A DNA stretch of 64,000 bases from Caulobacter sp. (GCA_021741355.1 JAIOXZ010000008.1:62001-126000), one strand, 5' to 3'; counted from the first letter of the stretch, positions 8,455-17,821 are shown. The notes: generated by a model not told the origin, from the sequence alone. Numbers and translations are program-made.

Positions 8455-8533
8455 GGGACATGTACCAAAGGTACGTGTCCCCCAATCGAGGCGCATCAGG
8501 ATTAGGGGACACGTACCTGCGGTACATGTCCCC
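8454..8533. repeat. REPIN-like paired hairpin (GGGGAC family, copy 1)
   Basis: Two inverted copies of a roughly 29-base hairpin are separated by 22 bases. The left hairpin has arms 8454-8466 and 8470-8482; the right has arms 8505-8517 and 8521-8533. Each hairpin has one imperfect pair, but the outer arms pair perfectly with one another and so do the inner arms. The element can therefore fold as two small hairpins or one long one. It begins on the last base of the upstream stop codon and ends 7 bp before the frmA promoter. Related copies lie at 46360, 52201 and 54012. Confidence 0.9.
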
Positions 8534-8539
8534 TTCCGG

Positions 8540-8567
8540 CTGACATCCCCGGTCCCGTGGCTATAGT
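8540..8567 (+). promoter_or_regulatory. Predicted promoter of frmA
   Basis: CTGACA (8540-8545), a 14-base spacer and GCTATAGT (8560-8567) match the Caulobacter housekeeping promoter pattern. The predicted start lies about 20 bp before the Shine-Dalgarno CGGAGAG and the frmA ATG at 8595. The repeat element ends only 7 bp upstream. Confidence 0.5.
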
Positions 8568-8594
8568 CGCCACGCCCAACCGGAGAGTCGCCCC

Positions 8595-9704
<1,110 letters not shown>

Positions 9705-9708
9705 CCCG

Positions 9709-9927
9709 ATGGCAGAGGGATACATGTGTTGCATCTGCTCGGAGAGCATCTCGCCGAGTGAGGAAGAGAGGTCCGTCGCGTTGACGGGTCTCAACATGCG
9801 CGATTGGGCACGAGCTATCCCGAACCCGAGGAACCAGATGTTCTGGGTCCACTTCAATTGTCTTTCCCGGACCTGGCAGGGCGCCTACCCGTGGGAAGCC
9901 AGCGCCTTGATCGAGCCAGCTGACTGA
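9709..9927 (+). CDS. Small Cys/His protein between frmA and fghA
   Basis: This 72-residue hypothetical protein begins four bases after the frmA stop and overlaps the fghA start by one base, so it is inside the formaldehyde operon. It carries a CCxC group at the N terminus (MCCICSESIS) and an HFNC group about 40 residues later, a spacing that could bind one zinc ion. An internal ATG at 9724, which begins MCCIC, is an alternative start. I do not recognise the family and can only suggest a link to formaldehyde metabolism from position. Confidence 0.65.
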   Translation: MAEGYMCCICSESISPSEEERSVALTGLNMRDWARAIPNPRNQMFWVHFNCLSRTWQGAYPWEASALIEPAD

Positions 9928-10766
9928 TGGAAATCCTCTCCACCCACCGCACGTTCGACGGGACGCTGCACTATTGCCGCCACCAGAGCGCGGCGACCGG
10001 CACGCCGATGCGGTTCAGCATATTCCTGCCGCCGGGCGAGGGGCCGTTTCCGGTGCTGGTCTGGCTGTCGGGCCTGACCTGCACGGAGGACAATTTCACG
10101 GTCAAGGCCGGCGCCTATGGCGCGGCGGCGGCGCTGGGGATGGCGATTGTCGCCCCGGACACCAGTCCTCGCGGCGAGGGCGTCGCCGACAGCCCCGACT
10201 ATGACTTCGGCCAGGGCGCGGGCTTCTATGTCGACGCGACGCAGACGCCGTGGGCCGCGCACTACCGGATGGAGACCTACGTCACCCGCGACCTGCTGGA
10301 GGCCGTGCATGGCGCCTTCCCGCTGGACCCGGCGCGGCGGGCGATCAGCGGCCACTCGATGGGCGGCCACGGAGCGCTGACCCTGGCGCTTAGGCATCCG
10401 GACCTGTTCTGCTCGGTCGGCGCCTTCGCCCCGATCTGTTCGCCGACGCGGTGCCCGTGGGGTGTGAAGGCCTTCACCGGCTACCTCGGCGCCGACGAGG
10501 CCGTCTGGGCCGGCCATGACGCCGCCCGGCTGATCGAGGCCGGCGCCGCGAAGGGTCGCTATGCGGACATTCTCGTTGAGCAGGGACTGGGTGACAATTT
10601 TCTCGCCGACCAGCTCAAGCCCGAACTGCTGGAGGCCGCCTGCGAGGCCGCCGGCCAGCCGCTGACCGTCCTGCGCCACGAGGGCTACGACCACAGCTAC
10701 TTCTTCATCTCGACCTTCATCGCCGATCACCTGGCGTGGCATCGGGAGCGGCTGGAGCAAGGTTGA
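9927..10766 (+). CDS. fghA: S-formylglutathione hydrolase
   Basis: This esterase-D-type alpha/beta hydrolase cleaves S-formylglutathione to formate and glutathione, the second step of formaldehyde detoxification. The 279-residue protein has the FghA hallmarks: FSIFLPPGEGPFPVLVWLSG with LTCTEDNF, the nucleophile elbow GHSMGGHGAL, and the catalytic His in GYDHSYFFISTF near the C terminus. It is translationally coupled to the small Cys protein by a TGATG overlap and belongs to the frmA operon. A terminator-like multi-hairpin repeat follows the stop. Confidence 0.96.
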   Translation: MEILSTHRTFDGTLHYCRHQSAATGTPMRFSIFLPPGEGPFPVLVWLSGLTCTEDNFTVKAGAYGAAAALGMAIVAPDTSPRGEGVADSPDYDFGQGAGFYVDATQTPWAAHYRMETYVTRDLLEAVHGAFPLDPARRAISGHSMGGHGALTLALRHPDLFCSVGAFAPICSPTRCPWGVKAFTGYLGADEAVWAGHDAARLIEAGAAKGRYADILVEQGLGDNFLADQLKPELLEAACEAAGQPLTVLRHEGYDHSYFFISTFIADHLAWHRERLEQG

Positions 10767-10770
10767 GACA

Positions 10771-10886
10771 ATGCTCCCCACCCTTGTGGGGAGCTGTCAC
10801 GCGGAGCGTGACTGAGGGGCGTCGGTGCACGGACTCCCCTCCACCGCCTCCGGCGGTCCCCCTCCCCAGCGAAGCTGGGGAGGATT
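10771..10886. repeat. 115-bp multi-hairpin element (copy 1)
   Basis: This element is a string of short palindromes: GCTCCCCAC/GTGGGGAGC (10773-10794), GTCACGC/GCGTGAC, GGGGCGTC/GACTCCCC, CCGCC/GGCGG and CTCCCCAGC/GCTGGGGAG. It sits between the convergent fghA and FAD-binding genes. A second copy at 19697-19812, in the same orientation, differs at only a few bases and also sits between convergent genes. Function as a bidirectional terminator is inferred. Confidence 0.9.
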
Positions 10887-10893
10887 GACGACA

Positions 10894-12336
10894 TCAGATC
10901 CCCGCCCCGAGATCCACGAACACCTTTTCCAGCGACGGCCCCACCGCCGCATCCTCGGCCAGCCGGTGCGCCAGGCCGTCGACCTGTGCGGTGATCTCCG
11001 GCACCGCTGTGATCTCCCACCAGGCGGGGCGGGTGAGGGGACCCAACGCATGGAGCCAGGTCGAGACCTCGCCCCGGGCGCCCAGCACCGCGCAGTCGGC
11101 GGTCTCCAGCCCAAGGCCCAGATCGTCCGGCGCGATCAGGCCCTTGCGGGCTAGGTCGGCGTAGAGCGGGACCTCCAGGCCGTGCAGGTCGCTGCGCGGG
11201 CCGGTGCAGTTGATCACCTTCGCCACGGTCAGCGTCGCCGCCGGGCCGCCGCCGCGCGGGTGAAGGGTCACGGTCACGGCCTCGCTGGCCGGGGTCCAGT
11301 CTCGCGTGCGGGCGGCGCGGACGCTGAGCTGACCGCGGGCCATCAGCGCCTCGATCCGCGCGGCGATGCGCGGCGCCATGCGGTGGCGGTGGACATCCCA
11401 GCGGGGGCGCTGATGGCGCAGAAACTGGCGCTTCTGGGCCGGCGTCCAGCTCGACCAGATGCGGGCGATCACCGGCCGCACGGCGTCGATCACCCGCTGC
11501 CACGGCTGGCCGGCGAGTGCGGCGCGCTTCACCTCCGCGCGGATCGCCTTTGACAGGGTCAGGGGACTGGCCGGCAGCATCGGCGCGAGGAACGGCTCCC
11601 AGTGGCCGCCGTAGCGATGGGCGCCGGGCAGCAGGCCGCGCCGCGACACCGCCAGCATCGGTCCGCGATGGTCCTCCTCGGCCAGCTTCAGGGCGATGTC
11701 GACCATGGTCAGGCCCGTGCCGAGCAGCAGCACCGGCGCGTCCGGGTCGATGCCGGTCAGGGCGTCGTGCGCCCAGGGATCAGCGGCGAAACAGGCGGCG
11801 TCGCGCAGCCAGCTGTCGGCCGGCAGGGGCGGGCGGGGCGGCAGGTTGCCGGTGGCCAGCACCACCGTGTCAGCCTCGACCTCGCGGCCATCGCCGAGCA
11901 CCAGCCCGCGCCCGGGCGGGTCCAGCAGCCGAACCGCCTCGCCACGCAGGACGGTCAGGCCTGGGCCGTTGTCGGTCACCCGGGCGGCGGCCACCTGCTG
12001 CTGCAGATACTGGCCCCACAGTTCGCGGGGCGAGAAGGCGGCGCTCATCTCCCCGCCGCTTTCAGCGAGGGCCTCGGCCATCTCGGGCCGTCCGGCCAGC
12101 CAGTCACCGTAGGCGGGGCTGAGGCCGGCCTCCATGCGGGCGACGGGCACATTGAGCAGATGCGAGGGGGCGCAGGCACCGTAGGCCAGGCCCCGTCCCG
12201 GCCGGCTCGTCGGATCGATCAGCACCACGCGCCAGTCCGGCCGCAACGCGACCAGCTTCAGCGCCAGCAATGACCCGCTGAACCCGCCACCGACGATGGC
12301 AAGGGTCCGGCGGGCGGTGGGAGTATCGAACGCCAT
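10894..12336 (-). CDS. FAD/NAD(P)-binding protein (NAD_binding_9 family)
   Basis: This 480-residue flavoprotein-like protein has an N-terminal dinucleotide-binding motif (TLAIVGGGFSGSLLALKL) followed by PGRGLAYGACAPSHLLNVP, the signature of the FAD-NAD(P)-binding family often annotated as YdhS-like or as a hydroxyacylglutathione-type oxidoreductase. A second nucleotide-binding segment (VLLLGTGLTMVDIALKL, about 185-205) and the VLATGNLP motif fit a two-dinucleotide-domain fold. Substrate unknown. It is transcribed toward fghA, with the multi-hairpin element between, and away from rpsD. Confidence 0.85.
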   Translation of the reverse strand: MAFDTPTARRTLAIVGGGFSGSLLALKLVALRPDWRVVLIDPTSRPGRGLAYGACAPSHLLNVPVARMEAGLSPAYGDWLAGRPEMAEALAESGGEMSAAFSPRELWGQYLQQQVAAARVTDNGPGLTVLRGEAVRLLDPPGRGLVLGDGREVEADTVVLATGNLPPRPPLPADSWLRDAACFAADPWAHDALTGIDPDAPVLLLGTGLTMVDIALKLAEEDHRGPMLAVSRRGLLPGAHRYGGHWEPFLAPMLPASPLTLSKAIRAEVKRAALAGQPWQRVIDAVRPVIARIWSSWTPAQKRQFLRHQRPRWDVHRHRMAPRIAARIEALMARGQLSVRAARTRDWTPASEAVTVTLHPRGGGPAATLTVAKVINCTGPRSDLHGLEVPLYADLARKGLIAPDDLGLGLETADCAVLGARGEVSTWLHALGPLTRPAWWEITAVPEITAQVDGLAHRLAEDAAVGPSLEKVFVDLGAGI

Positions 12337-12423
12337 CGGCCCATGGAGATTCGAGGAAGTGCCCTAAGGGCATCTAAGGGCAGATCGCGAGTCGAGGGGA
12401 GCGGAGAGTTTGGGCCACGCCAC

Positions 12424-12557
12424 TGTCATCCCGGAAGCCGTGAAACGGCTATCCGGGACCCAGAGCGAGTCTCAGCCGAATCTGGGTCCCGGCTCGGAGT
12501 TCATCCTCGGGCGCGCGCTCCGCGCGACCCGGGGGCTACGCTGCGGCCGGGATGACA
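12424..12557. repeat. GTCATCCCGG-type palindromic element (copy 1)
   Basis: Perfect terminal inverted arms TGTCATCCCGG and CCGGGATGACA enclose nested palindromes (AGCCG...CGGCT, GGGACCCAG...CTGGGTCCC, GGGCGCGCG...CGCGCGACCC). The element lies in the divergent region between the FAD-binding gene and rpsD. A related, shorter copy is at 51389-51482. Elements of this type are common dispersed repeats in alphaproteobacterial genomes. Confidence 0.85.
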
Positions 12558-12579
12558 GTGTGAAGTGGAGCCCTCAAAG

Positions 12580-12603
12580 TTGACTCCCCGGCCTCGCTCC
12601 ATC
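12580..12603 (+). promoter_or_regulatory. Candidate promoter of rpsD
   Basis: TTGACTC (12580-12586) is followed by GCTCCATC (12596-12603), a fair match to the Caulobacter TTGAC / GCTANAWC pattern with a rather short 9-base spacer. This leaves a GC-rich leader of about 130 bases (12604-12737) before rpsD. The leader contains a GCCG/CGGC hairpin near 12621-12641 and could host S4 autoregulation, which is inference only. Confidence 0.35.
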
Positions 12604-12737
12604 ATACACCCGCCTTCCCACGCCGCCGGTTCGCCGGACGGCGCTGGAATCCATGACGGGTGACACGAAGCCGCCGTTGAGATCGCGCCGCCACTTGCGG
12701 GGGCGCCGGCCCGGGTCGAACTGAAGAAGAGCTACTT

Positions 12738-13355
12738 ATGTCCAAGCGCCACAGCGCCAAGTACAAGATCGACCGCCGGATGGGCGAAAACATCTGGGGT
12801 CGTCCGAAGTCCCCGGTGAACAGCCGCTCCTACGGCCCCGGCCAGCACGGCCAGCGCCGCAAGTCCAAGGTCTCCGATTTCGGCCTCCAGCTGCGCGCCA
12901 AGCAGAAGCTGAAGGGCTACTACGGCAACCTGACCGAAAAGCAGTTCAGCCGCACCTACACCGAAGCCGCGCGCCGCAAGGGCAACACGGCCGAGAACCT
13001 GGTCGGTCTGCTGGAAGCCCGTCTCGACGCGGTCGTCTACCGCGCCAAGTTCGTGCCGACCGTCTTCGCCGCCCGTCAGTTCGTCAACCACGGCCACGTG
13101 CTGGTGAACGGCAAGCGCGTCAACATCGCCTCCTATCGCGTGAAGGCCGGCGACGTCGTCAGCGTCCGCGAAAAGTCGCGCAACATGGCCCTCGTGCTGG
13201 AAGCCCTGAGCTCGGGCGAGCGCGACACCCCCGACTACATCACCGTGGACGCCCGCCACATGGCGGCGACCTTCGTCCGCGCCCCGGAACTGGCCGAAGT
13301 GCCGTACCCGGTGAAGATGGAGCCAAACCTGGTCGTCGAATTCTACGCCTCCTAA
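12738..13355 (+). CDS. rpsD: 30S ribosomal protein S4
   Basis: S4 is a primary 16S rRNA-binding protein that nucleates assembly of the small subunit. The 205-residue product has the S4 N-terminal domain ([41 protein letters not shown]) and the S4 RNA-binding domain ([34 protein letters not shown]). It lacks the zinc-binding Cys residues seen in some S4 proteins. It is monocistronic here, with its own promoter region and a strong terminator right after the stop, unlike the E. coli alpha operon arrangement. Confidence 0.98.
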   Translation: MSKRHSAKYKIDRRMGENIWGRPKSPVNSRSYGPGQHGQRRKSKVSDFGLQLRAKQKLKGYYGNLTEKQFSRTYTEAARRKGNTAENLVGLLEARLDAVVYRAKFVPTVFAARQFVNHGHVLVNGKRVNIASYRVKAGDVVSVREKSRNMALVLEALSSGERDTPDYITVDARHMAATFVRAPELAEVPYPVKMEPNLVVEFYAS

Positions 13356-13383
13356 GGCCTGAAACGACCAACAGCATTGCGAA

Positions 13384-13412
13384 GGGCTCCGGAGCGATCC
13401 GGGGCCCTTTTG
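13384..13412 (+). terminator. Intrinsic terminator of rpsD
   Basis: GGGCTCCGGA (13384-13393) pairs with TCCGGGGCCC (13398-13407) around a GCGA loop, with a single wobble pair, followed by TTTT. Position 29 bp after the rpsD stop fits. Confidence 0.85.
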
Positions 13413-13443
13413 CTATGGGGCGGACTGTGGCTCACTGCGACGC

Positions 13444-13818
13444 ATGAACCGCCGCGCCCTTCTCATAGCCGGAGCCCTGCTGCTGAGCGGCTGTGTGACT
13501 GCCCGGGTGGCCGCACCGCCTGGCGCCGGGTTCGAGCTGCTGGAGCCGGTCTATACGGTCAGCACCGACCGGAACGTCCTGGCCATTCGCGTGGCGTCGA
13601 ACGGCTGCACGACGAAGGAGGACTTCGCCGTCTTCGTCGAGAAGACGCCGGCCGGCGCGCGGGTGGCCTTCGGCCGAAAGCGGCTGGACACCTGCCGGAC
13701 CTTCGCCCAGGGCCGCGTCGAACTGATGTTCACCTGGGAGGAGTTGGGGCTGGACGGCCGGTCCGGCGTGTTCCTGGCCAATCCGGTGGTCGCCTGGACA
13801 GGGCCCGGTGCGCTCTAG
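13444..13818 (+). CDS. Small putative lipoprotein
   Basis: This 124-residue protein begins with a short lipoprotein signal (MNRRALLIAGALLLSGC; lipobox LSGC, Cys17). The mature part has two further Cys residues (SNGCTTKEDF and DTCRTF) that may form a disulfide, and ends in short beta-like strands. I do not recognise the family. The start lies close after the rpsD terminator. Its stop overlaps by four bases the stop of the convergent thioesterase gene. Confidence 0.75.
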   Translation: MNRRALLIAGALLLSGCVTARVAAPPGAGFELLEPVYTVSTDRNVLAIRVASNGCTTKEDFAVFVEKTPAGARVAFGRKRLDTCRTFAQGRVELMFTWEELGLDGRSGVFLANPVVAWTGPGAL

Positions 13819-14228
13819 CTGAACATCTCTTCCATCCACGCCGGCACGCGGGCCGGCCGTTTGGTCACCGCATCCACCAGCACCCATTCGGAATGGGTCT
13901 GGGCGCACATTTCGCCGTCAGGACCGTCGATCCGCACGAAGCGGTCAAAACGCGGTCCACGCCGCTCGCCGACCCAGGTGCGGCCCGTGGCGTGCTCGCC
14001 GGGCATCAGCGGGCGGCGATAGTCGATCTCATGGCGCAGCACGACCCAGGCCCAGCGTGTGGCCTCCTCGGCCGGCGCGCGGGAACGCCAGTGGGCGATG
14101 GCGATGTCCTGCACCCAGCCGAGATAGACCACGTTGTTGACGTGGCCGTTCTCGTCGATGTCGGAGGGTTTGGGACTGAAGGGCAGGGTGAAGACCTGCC
14201 GGTCGGACGGAGGGGTGAGGAGCTTCAT
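13815..14228 (-). CDS. Acyl-CoA thioesterase, 4HBT hotdog fold
   Basis: This 137-residue single-hotdog protein is likely to hydrolyse acyl-CoA thioesters in the cytoplasm. The 4HBT pattern is clear: PSDIDENGHVNNVVYLGWVQD (catalytic Asp-x-x-Gly-His-Val-Asn-Asn motif), then a helix, and strands RHEIDYRRPLMPGEHATGRTWVG and ETHSEWVLVDAVTKRPARVP-like. It lies 23 bp downstream of grxD on the same strand. Chain-length specificity is unknown. Confidence 0.88.
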   Translation of the reverse strand: MKLLTPPSDRQVFTLPFSPKPSDIDENGHVNNVVYLGWVQDIAIAHWRSRAPAEEATRWAWVVLRHEIDYRRPLMPGEHATGRTWVGERRGPRFDRFVRIDGPDGEMCAQTHSEWVLVDAVTKRPARVPAWMEEMFS

Positions 14229-14251
14229 CGTGTCCGCCCGAATGAACCGGT

Positions 14252-14623
14252 CTAGGCGGTGAGCAGGCCCTGGGCATCCAGCAGCGTCTTCAGTTCGCCG
14301 TCCTGGTACATCTCGCGGATGATGTCGCAGCCACCGACGAACTCGCCCTTCACATAGACCTGCGGGATGGTCGGCCAGTCGCTGTAGAGCTTGATGCCGT
14401 CGCGCAGCACGTCGCTCTGCAGCACGTCCACGCCGACGAAATCGACGCCAAGATGGTCGAGGATCTGCACCACCTGGGCGGAGAAGCCGCAGCGGGGCTG
14501 TTCGGGCTCGCCCTTCATGAACACCACAACGGGATGTTCAGCCACCGTTCGGGCGATGAAATCGTGGGCGGGATTGGCGACAGCGGCGTCGGTCACGGCG
14601 GGAGCCTTTTCGGCGTTAAACAC
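14252..14623 (-). CDS. grxD: Monothiol glutaredoxin, Grx4/GrxD type
   Basis: Monothiol CGFS glutaredoxins bind a glutathione-ligated [2Fe-2S] cluster and pass it on, usually with a BolA partner. The 123-residue protein shows VVFMKGEPEQPRCGFSAQVV (CGFS active site), the cis-Pro WPTIPQVYVKGEFVGGCDI and glutathione-contacting GGCD. An N-terminal Ala-rich extension of about 20 residues precedes the fold. bolA lies two genes upstream on the same strand, separated by an aldo/keto-reductase-like gene, supporting the Grx4-BolA pairing. Confidence 0.95.
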   Translation of the reverse strand: MFNAEKAPAVTDAAVANPAHDFIARTVAEHPVVVFMKGEPEQPRCGFSAQVVQILDHLGVDFVGVDVLQSDVLRDGIKLYSDWPTIPQVYVKGEFVGGCDIIREMYQDGELKTLLDAQGLLTA

Positions 14624-14655
14624 GGCCTATCAGCTAGGCGCCCGACCGGTTCGGG

Positions 14656-15507
14656 TCAAGCCCGCGCGCCGATCCGCAGACCGTCGGCGGAAAAGCGCGC
14701 CATCTCGATCTGGGCGGCGATCCCGGTGGGAAGATCACGATCCGGCACGGAGGCCAGCCGTTCCAGACGATCCAGCCGGTCGATTTCGAACCGCACGGTG
14801 GTCACCGCCGGCTCTGTCAGCACATAGGCCAGGCAGATTTCTTCCGAGCTCCAGCCCGGCGTGGACTCGAGGAAATTGTAGCCGCCGACCATACCGGCCA
14901 ACGGGTTACGCTTCCTGCCCAGCAGGGGCATCTTGAACATGACGGCCTTGGGATGCAGCGCCTCGGGCCAGATGTCTCGCGCCACCACCGCCATGCCGCG
15001 CTCGGCGGCCGCCTTCAGCCGGTTGCGGTCGCGCCAGCCCGAGACGGGGCTGTAGCAGGTCGTCAGGGCGTCAAATCCGCCGTGCGTGATGAGCAGGTCG
15101 GTGTCTTCATCATCGCTGGTCAGGCCGTAGGACCGCACCCAGCGGGTATTCCGCAGCCGCTGCAACACGTCAGCGGACGGCGGGGCGGAGTCGAAGCTCA
15201 GCAGATCCAGGTAGCCCAGCCCCGTGCGCGCCAGGAACGCCTCGATCGCATGACCTGGTTCGGCGGGCAGCATCCGCGGCCGCCAGATGATGAACAACAA
15301 CTCGCGCTCGACGCCGGCCAGGGCCTCGGAGGCGCCTTCGATCAGCGCGGGACTCTCGCCGGCGATTTCGAAGCCGTTGATCCCCAGGTCGAGCGCCGCG
15401 CTGACCTGATTGCGCCATTCCCGGGCGGAATGCCGGACGCCGCCGTCCAGCAGCAAGGACACCGCCGAGACGACCTGACCCGATTTTCCGTAGGGACGAT
15501 AGCGCAT
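14656..15507 (-). CDS. Aldo/keto-reductase-like protein lacking catalytic residues
   Basis: This 283-residue protein has the overall pattern of an aldo/keto reductase barrel: RYRPYGKSGQVVSAVSL at the start, LDLGINGFEIAGESP, LGYLDLLSFDSAP, and a late LAYVLTEPAVTTVRF strand. In true family members these positions carry Asp, Tyr, Lys and His. Here the Asp is Glu (FEIA), no Tyr follows, the Lys strand reads LFIIWRPRM, and the His position reads SFDS. It is therefore probably a pseudoenzyme or a binding protein. It sits three bases from bolA and 32 bp from grxD, which suggests a role near iron-sulfur trafficking, unproven. Confidence 0.7.
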   Translation of the reverse strand: MRYRPYGKSGQVVSAVSLLLDGGVRHSAREWRNQVSAALDLGINGFEIAGESPALIEGASEALAGVERELLFIIWRPRMLPAEPGHAIEAFLARTGLGYLDLLSFDSAPPSADVLQRLRNTRWVRSYGLTSDDEDTDLLITHGGFDALTTCYSPVSGWRDRNRLKAAAERGMAVVARDIWPEALHPKAVMFKMPLLGRKRNPLAGMVGGYNFLESTPGWSSEEICLAYVLTEPAVTTVRFEIDRLDRLERLASVPDRDLPTGIAAQIEMARFSADGLRIGARA

Positions 15508-15510
15508 GGA

Positions 15511-15747
15511 TCAGGTGGCCGGGGCTGCGGTTTCGAGCGCCAGCGCGTGCAGGGCGCCGCCCAGTACATCGGCCAGCGCCTTGTTGACCAGCTGGTGCTG
15601 CCGCACCCGGGGCAGTCCCTGGAACTGGCTCGAGACGATCCGCGCCTTGTAGTGGTCGCCGTCGCCGGCAAGGTCGGTGATGGTGATCTCCGCGTCCGGG
15701 AACGCGGCGCGCAGGCGAGACTCGAGATCAGCGGCGGGCATCGGCAC
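15511..15747 (-). CDS. bolA: BolA-family protein
   Basis: BolA-like proteins partner with monothiol glutaredoxins to form [2Fe-2S] heterodimers. The 78-residue protein has the conserved DLAGDGDHYKARIVSSQFQGL, RVRQHQLVNKAL and GGALHALAL, with the His residues expected near the cluster. I start it at GTG 15747 (giving MPMPAADLE) because GGAG lies eight bases upstream. The ATG at 15777 adds ten residues with no family support and would place this Shine-Dalgarno inside the gene. It is first in a bolA / AKR-like / grxD run. Confidence 0.92.
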   Translation of the reverse strand: MPMPAADLESRLRAAFPDAEITITDLAGDGDHYKARIVSSQFQGLPRVRQHQLVNKALADVLGGALHALALETAAPAT

Positions 15748-15889
15748 GGGATAATCTCCGGAAAACAGTCCTTTCAATGCGCCACAATGCTTAACAACGG
15801 CTGGATGCGATCCCGACCGGTTCTGCGAATTTGCGTGCTACCGGCGGGCAAGTGCGCCATGATCACGCGTCCGTGATCGGAGAGTCGCC

Positions 15890-16504
15890 ATGAGAATCCT
15901 GCTGGGTCTGTGCGTGGTGCTTCTGCTGGGCGCCTGCAATCGCGTCATCACCGATACGCCGCTGTTCATCGCCAGTGATGCGCCCGACGCGCCGCGCCTG
16001 CGGGAGGGCCTGTGGGTGCTGCTGACCGATGACGACTGCCGCGTTGACACTCGCAGGCCGGCGCATCGCTGGCCTGGATGCGCGAGCCCGATGCTTGTGC
16101 GAGGCAGCGAATTACTCGGCTACGAGCCGGAAGAGGGGAAGCCGGGGGAATGGGAACGTATTCCCTTCGTTCTGGCTGCGGGTGAGCCGCTCGTGCTGCA
16201 GTTCGAAAGCGCGGAGGAAGACGGCGTCACCTACCAGTATTTCGGACTTGAAGGGGACCGGGCCGAGGATGGCCGGTACACCGCCTTCCGGATGTGGCCG
16301 GTGCTGTGCGGGCCGCCTCCGCCTCCGACGCCAAAGGGGGAGGCGACCCGCTATGTCACATTGCAGCCGTTGCCCGGGCTGACGATCCGCGAAGACAACT
16401 GCATCACGACCAGCCCCGGCTCGGTCGTGGCCGCGGCCGCCGCCAGTCTGGCCTGGAGCGAGGACTTTGCGCGGGCCCGCTGGGTACGCGCAACCTGGCC
16501 CTGA
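15890..16504 (+). CDS. Putative lipoprotein, unknown function
   Basis: This 204-residue protein has a lipoprotein signal (MRILLGLCVVLLLGAC, Cys16). The mature protein contains four more Cys residues (DDDC, WPGC, VLCG, EDNC), probably in two disulfides, and a GPPPPPTPKG linker in the middle. The two halves around the Pro-rich segment may be separate small domains. No family recognised. It is divergent from bolA and ends three bases before the convergent serine hydrolase stop. Confidence 0.75.
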   Translation: MRILLGLCVVLLLGACNRVITDTPLFIASDAPDAPRLREGLWVLLTDDDCRVDTRRPAHRWPGCASPMLVRGSELLGYEPEEGKPGEWERIPFVLAAGEPLVLQFESAEEDGVTYQYFGLEGDRAEDGRYTAFRMWPVLCGPPPPPTPKGEATRYVTLQPLPGLTIREDNCITTSPGSVVAAAAASLAWSEDFARARWVRATWP

Positions 16505-16507
16505 GCC

Positions 16508-17743
16508 TCAGTCCTCGATTGCGGAATAGATCAGGCTCTTCAGCTGGCCGCGGAAGTTGAACGTGGCCGACGGCATCAGCTGGGTCATGAAGACCACCGA
16601 GATGTCCTCCTCCTGGTCGGCCCAGAAGATCGTCGAGGCCGCGCCGCCCCAGTAGAAGTCGCCACTCGAAAGGCCGCCTGTGGCCGTCTGGTCGATGGTC
16701 ATGGCGAAGCCCAGACCAAAGCCGATGCCGGCGTTGGACGTCTCGGAGAAGCCGCCGATGGCCATCTGGGTCAGGTCCTGATTGTCCTTCAGGTGGTTGT
16801 GCACCATCAGGTCCAGGGTCCGCGTGCCGATCACCCGGACGCCGTCCAGCGACCCGCCGGCCCGCAGCATCTCGGCGAAGCGGACATAGTCGGCCATGGT
16901 GCCGGCCAGGCCGCCGCCACCCGATTTGAAGACCCGGTCCGTGAGGTAGAGGCTGTTGGCCGGGTCATCCGACAGGCGCAGGCTCTTGTCGGGCATGCGC
17001 ATGTAGTTGGCGGCGAAGCGGTGGGCCTTGTCGGCGGGCACCTGGAAGCTGGTGTCGACCATGCCCAGCGGCTCGAAGATCGCCTGCTTCAGATAGTCCT
17101 CAAGCGGCATGCCGCTGATCCGCTCCACCAGGCCGCCACAGACGTCGGTGGCCAGGCTGTACTGCCAGCGTTCGCCCGGGTGATAGCGCAGCGGCACGCG
17201 GCCGAGCTTCTCGAAGAACTGGTCGAGGGTCTCGGCGCCCCGCTGCACGCCGACAACGTCGTAGGCCTTGTCCACCGGATGCTCGATCGGCAGGCCGCTC
17301 AGCTGCGCCAGCATCGAGCCGTAGGTCAGACCGGCGGTGTGGCTGAGCACATCCCGGAAGCTGATCGGCCGGCTGGGCGCCTCGGTGACCATGCTGTCGC
17401 CTTCGCCGGACACCCAGACACGGTGGTTCTTCCATTCGGGAATAAAGCGGTGAACCGAGTCGTCCAGCTCGAACCGGCCCTGTTCCATCAGGGTCATCAG
17501 GGCCACCGAGACGATCGGCTTGGTCATCGAATAGATGCGGACGATGGTGTCGTCGCTCCAGGCCACGCCCCGCTCGCGGTCGCGCAGGCCGAAGCTCTTC
17601 GCATAGGCCTGATGGCCGTGCCGGCGCACCTCGACCTGGCAGCCGGCGATCTTGCCGGGCTGGATGTAGTTGCGCTCGATGTGGTCGGTGATGCGCTCCA
17701 GGCGATCAGCGTTCAGACCCGTCCATTGCGACTGGGCGTCCAT
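16508..17743 (-). CDS. Serine hydrolase of the class C beta-lactamase / esterase EstB family
   Basis: This 411-residue protein has the SxxK catalytic motif Ser72-Met-Thr-Lys75 (RIYSMTKPIVSV) and a Tyr-x-x motif written YSLATDVCGG, as in EstB-type esterases rather than true AmpC (YxN). GGLSSGDFYWGGAASTIFW near the C terminus corresponds to the third (KTG-equivalent) strand, with W-G-G in place of KTG, again esterase-like. No signal peptide is seen, so it is probably cytoplasmic. I call it a carboxylesterase-type enzyme; beta-lactam resistance is unlikely. Confidence 0.88.
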   Translation of the reverse strand: MDAQSQWTGLNADRLERITDHIERNYIQPGKIAGCQVEVRRHGHQAYAKSFGLRDRERGVAWSDDTIVRIYSMTKPIVSVALMTLMEQGRFELDDSVHRFIPEWKNHRVWVSGEGDSMVTEAPSRPISFRDVLSHTAGLTYGSMLAQLSGLPIEHPVDKAYDVVGVQRGAETLDQFFEKLGRVPLRYHPGERWQYSLATDVCGGLVERISGMPLEDYLKQAIFEPLGMVDTSFQVPADKAHRFAANYMRMPDKSLRLSDDPANSLYLTDRVFKSGGGGLAGTMADYVRFAEMLRAGGSLDGVRVIGTRTLDLMVHNHLKDNQDLTQMAIGGFSETSNAGIGFGLGFAMTIDQTATGGLSSGDFYWGGAASTIFWADQEEDISVVFMTQLMPSATFNFRGQLKSLIYSAIED

Positions 17744-17821
17744 GGTTTCGCTCCCTCTATCTCGTTGCCAGCATGATGGCCGGGCGACGCAGGGGAGGGA
17801 AAGCAGAAAAAGCGGTATGGG

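Noticed and set aside
16508..17743. AmpC beta-lactamase
   Set aside because: The Tyr motif is YSL instead of YxN, the KTG equivalent is WGG and no signal peptide is present, which fits an EstB-type esterase.
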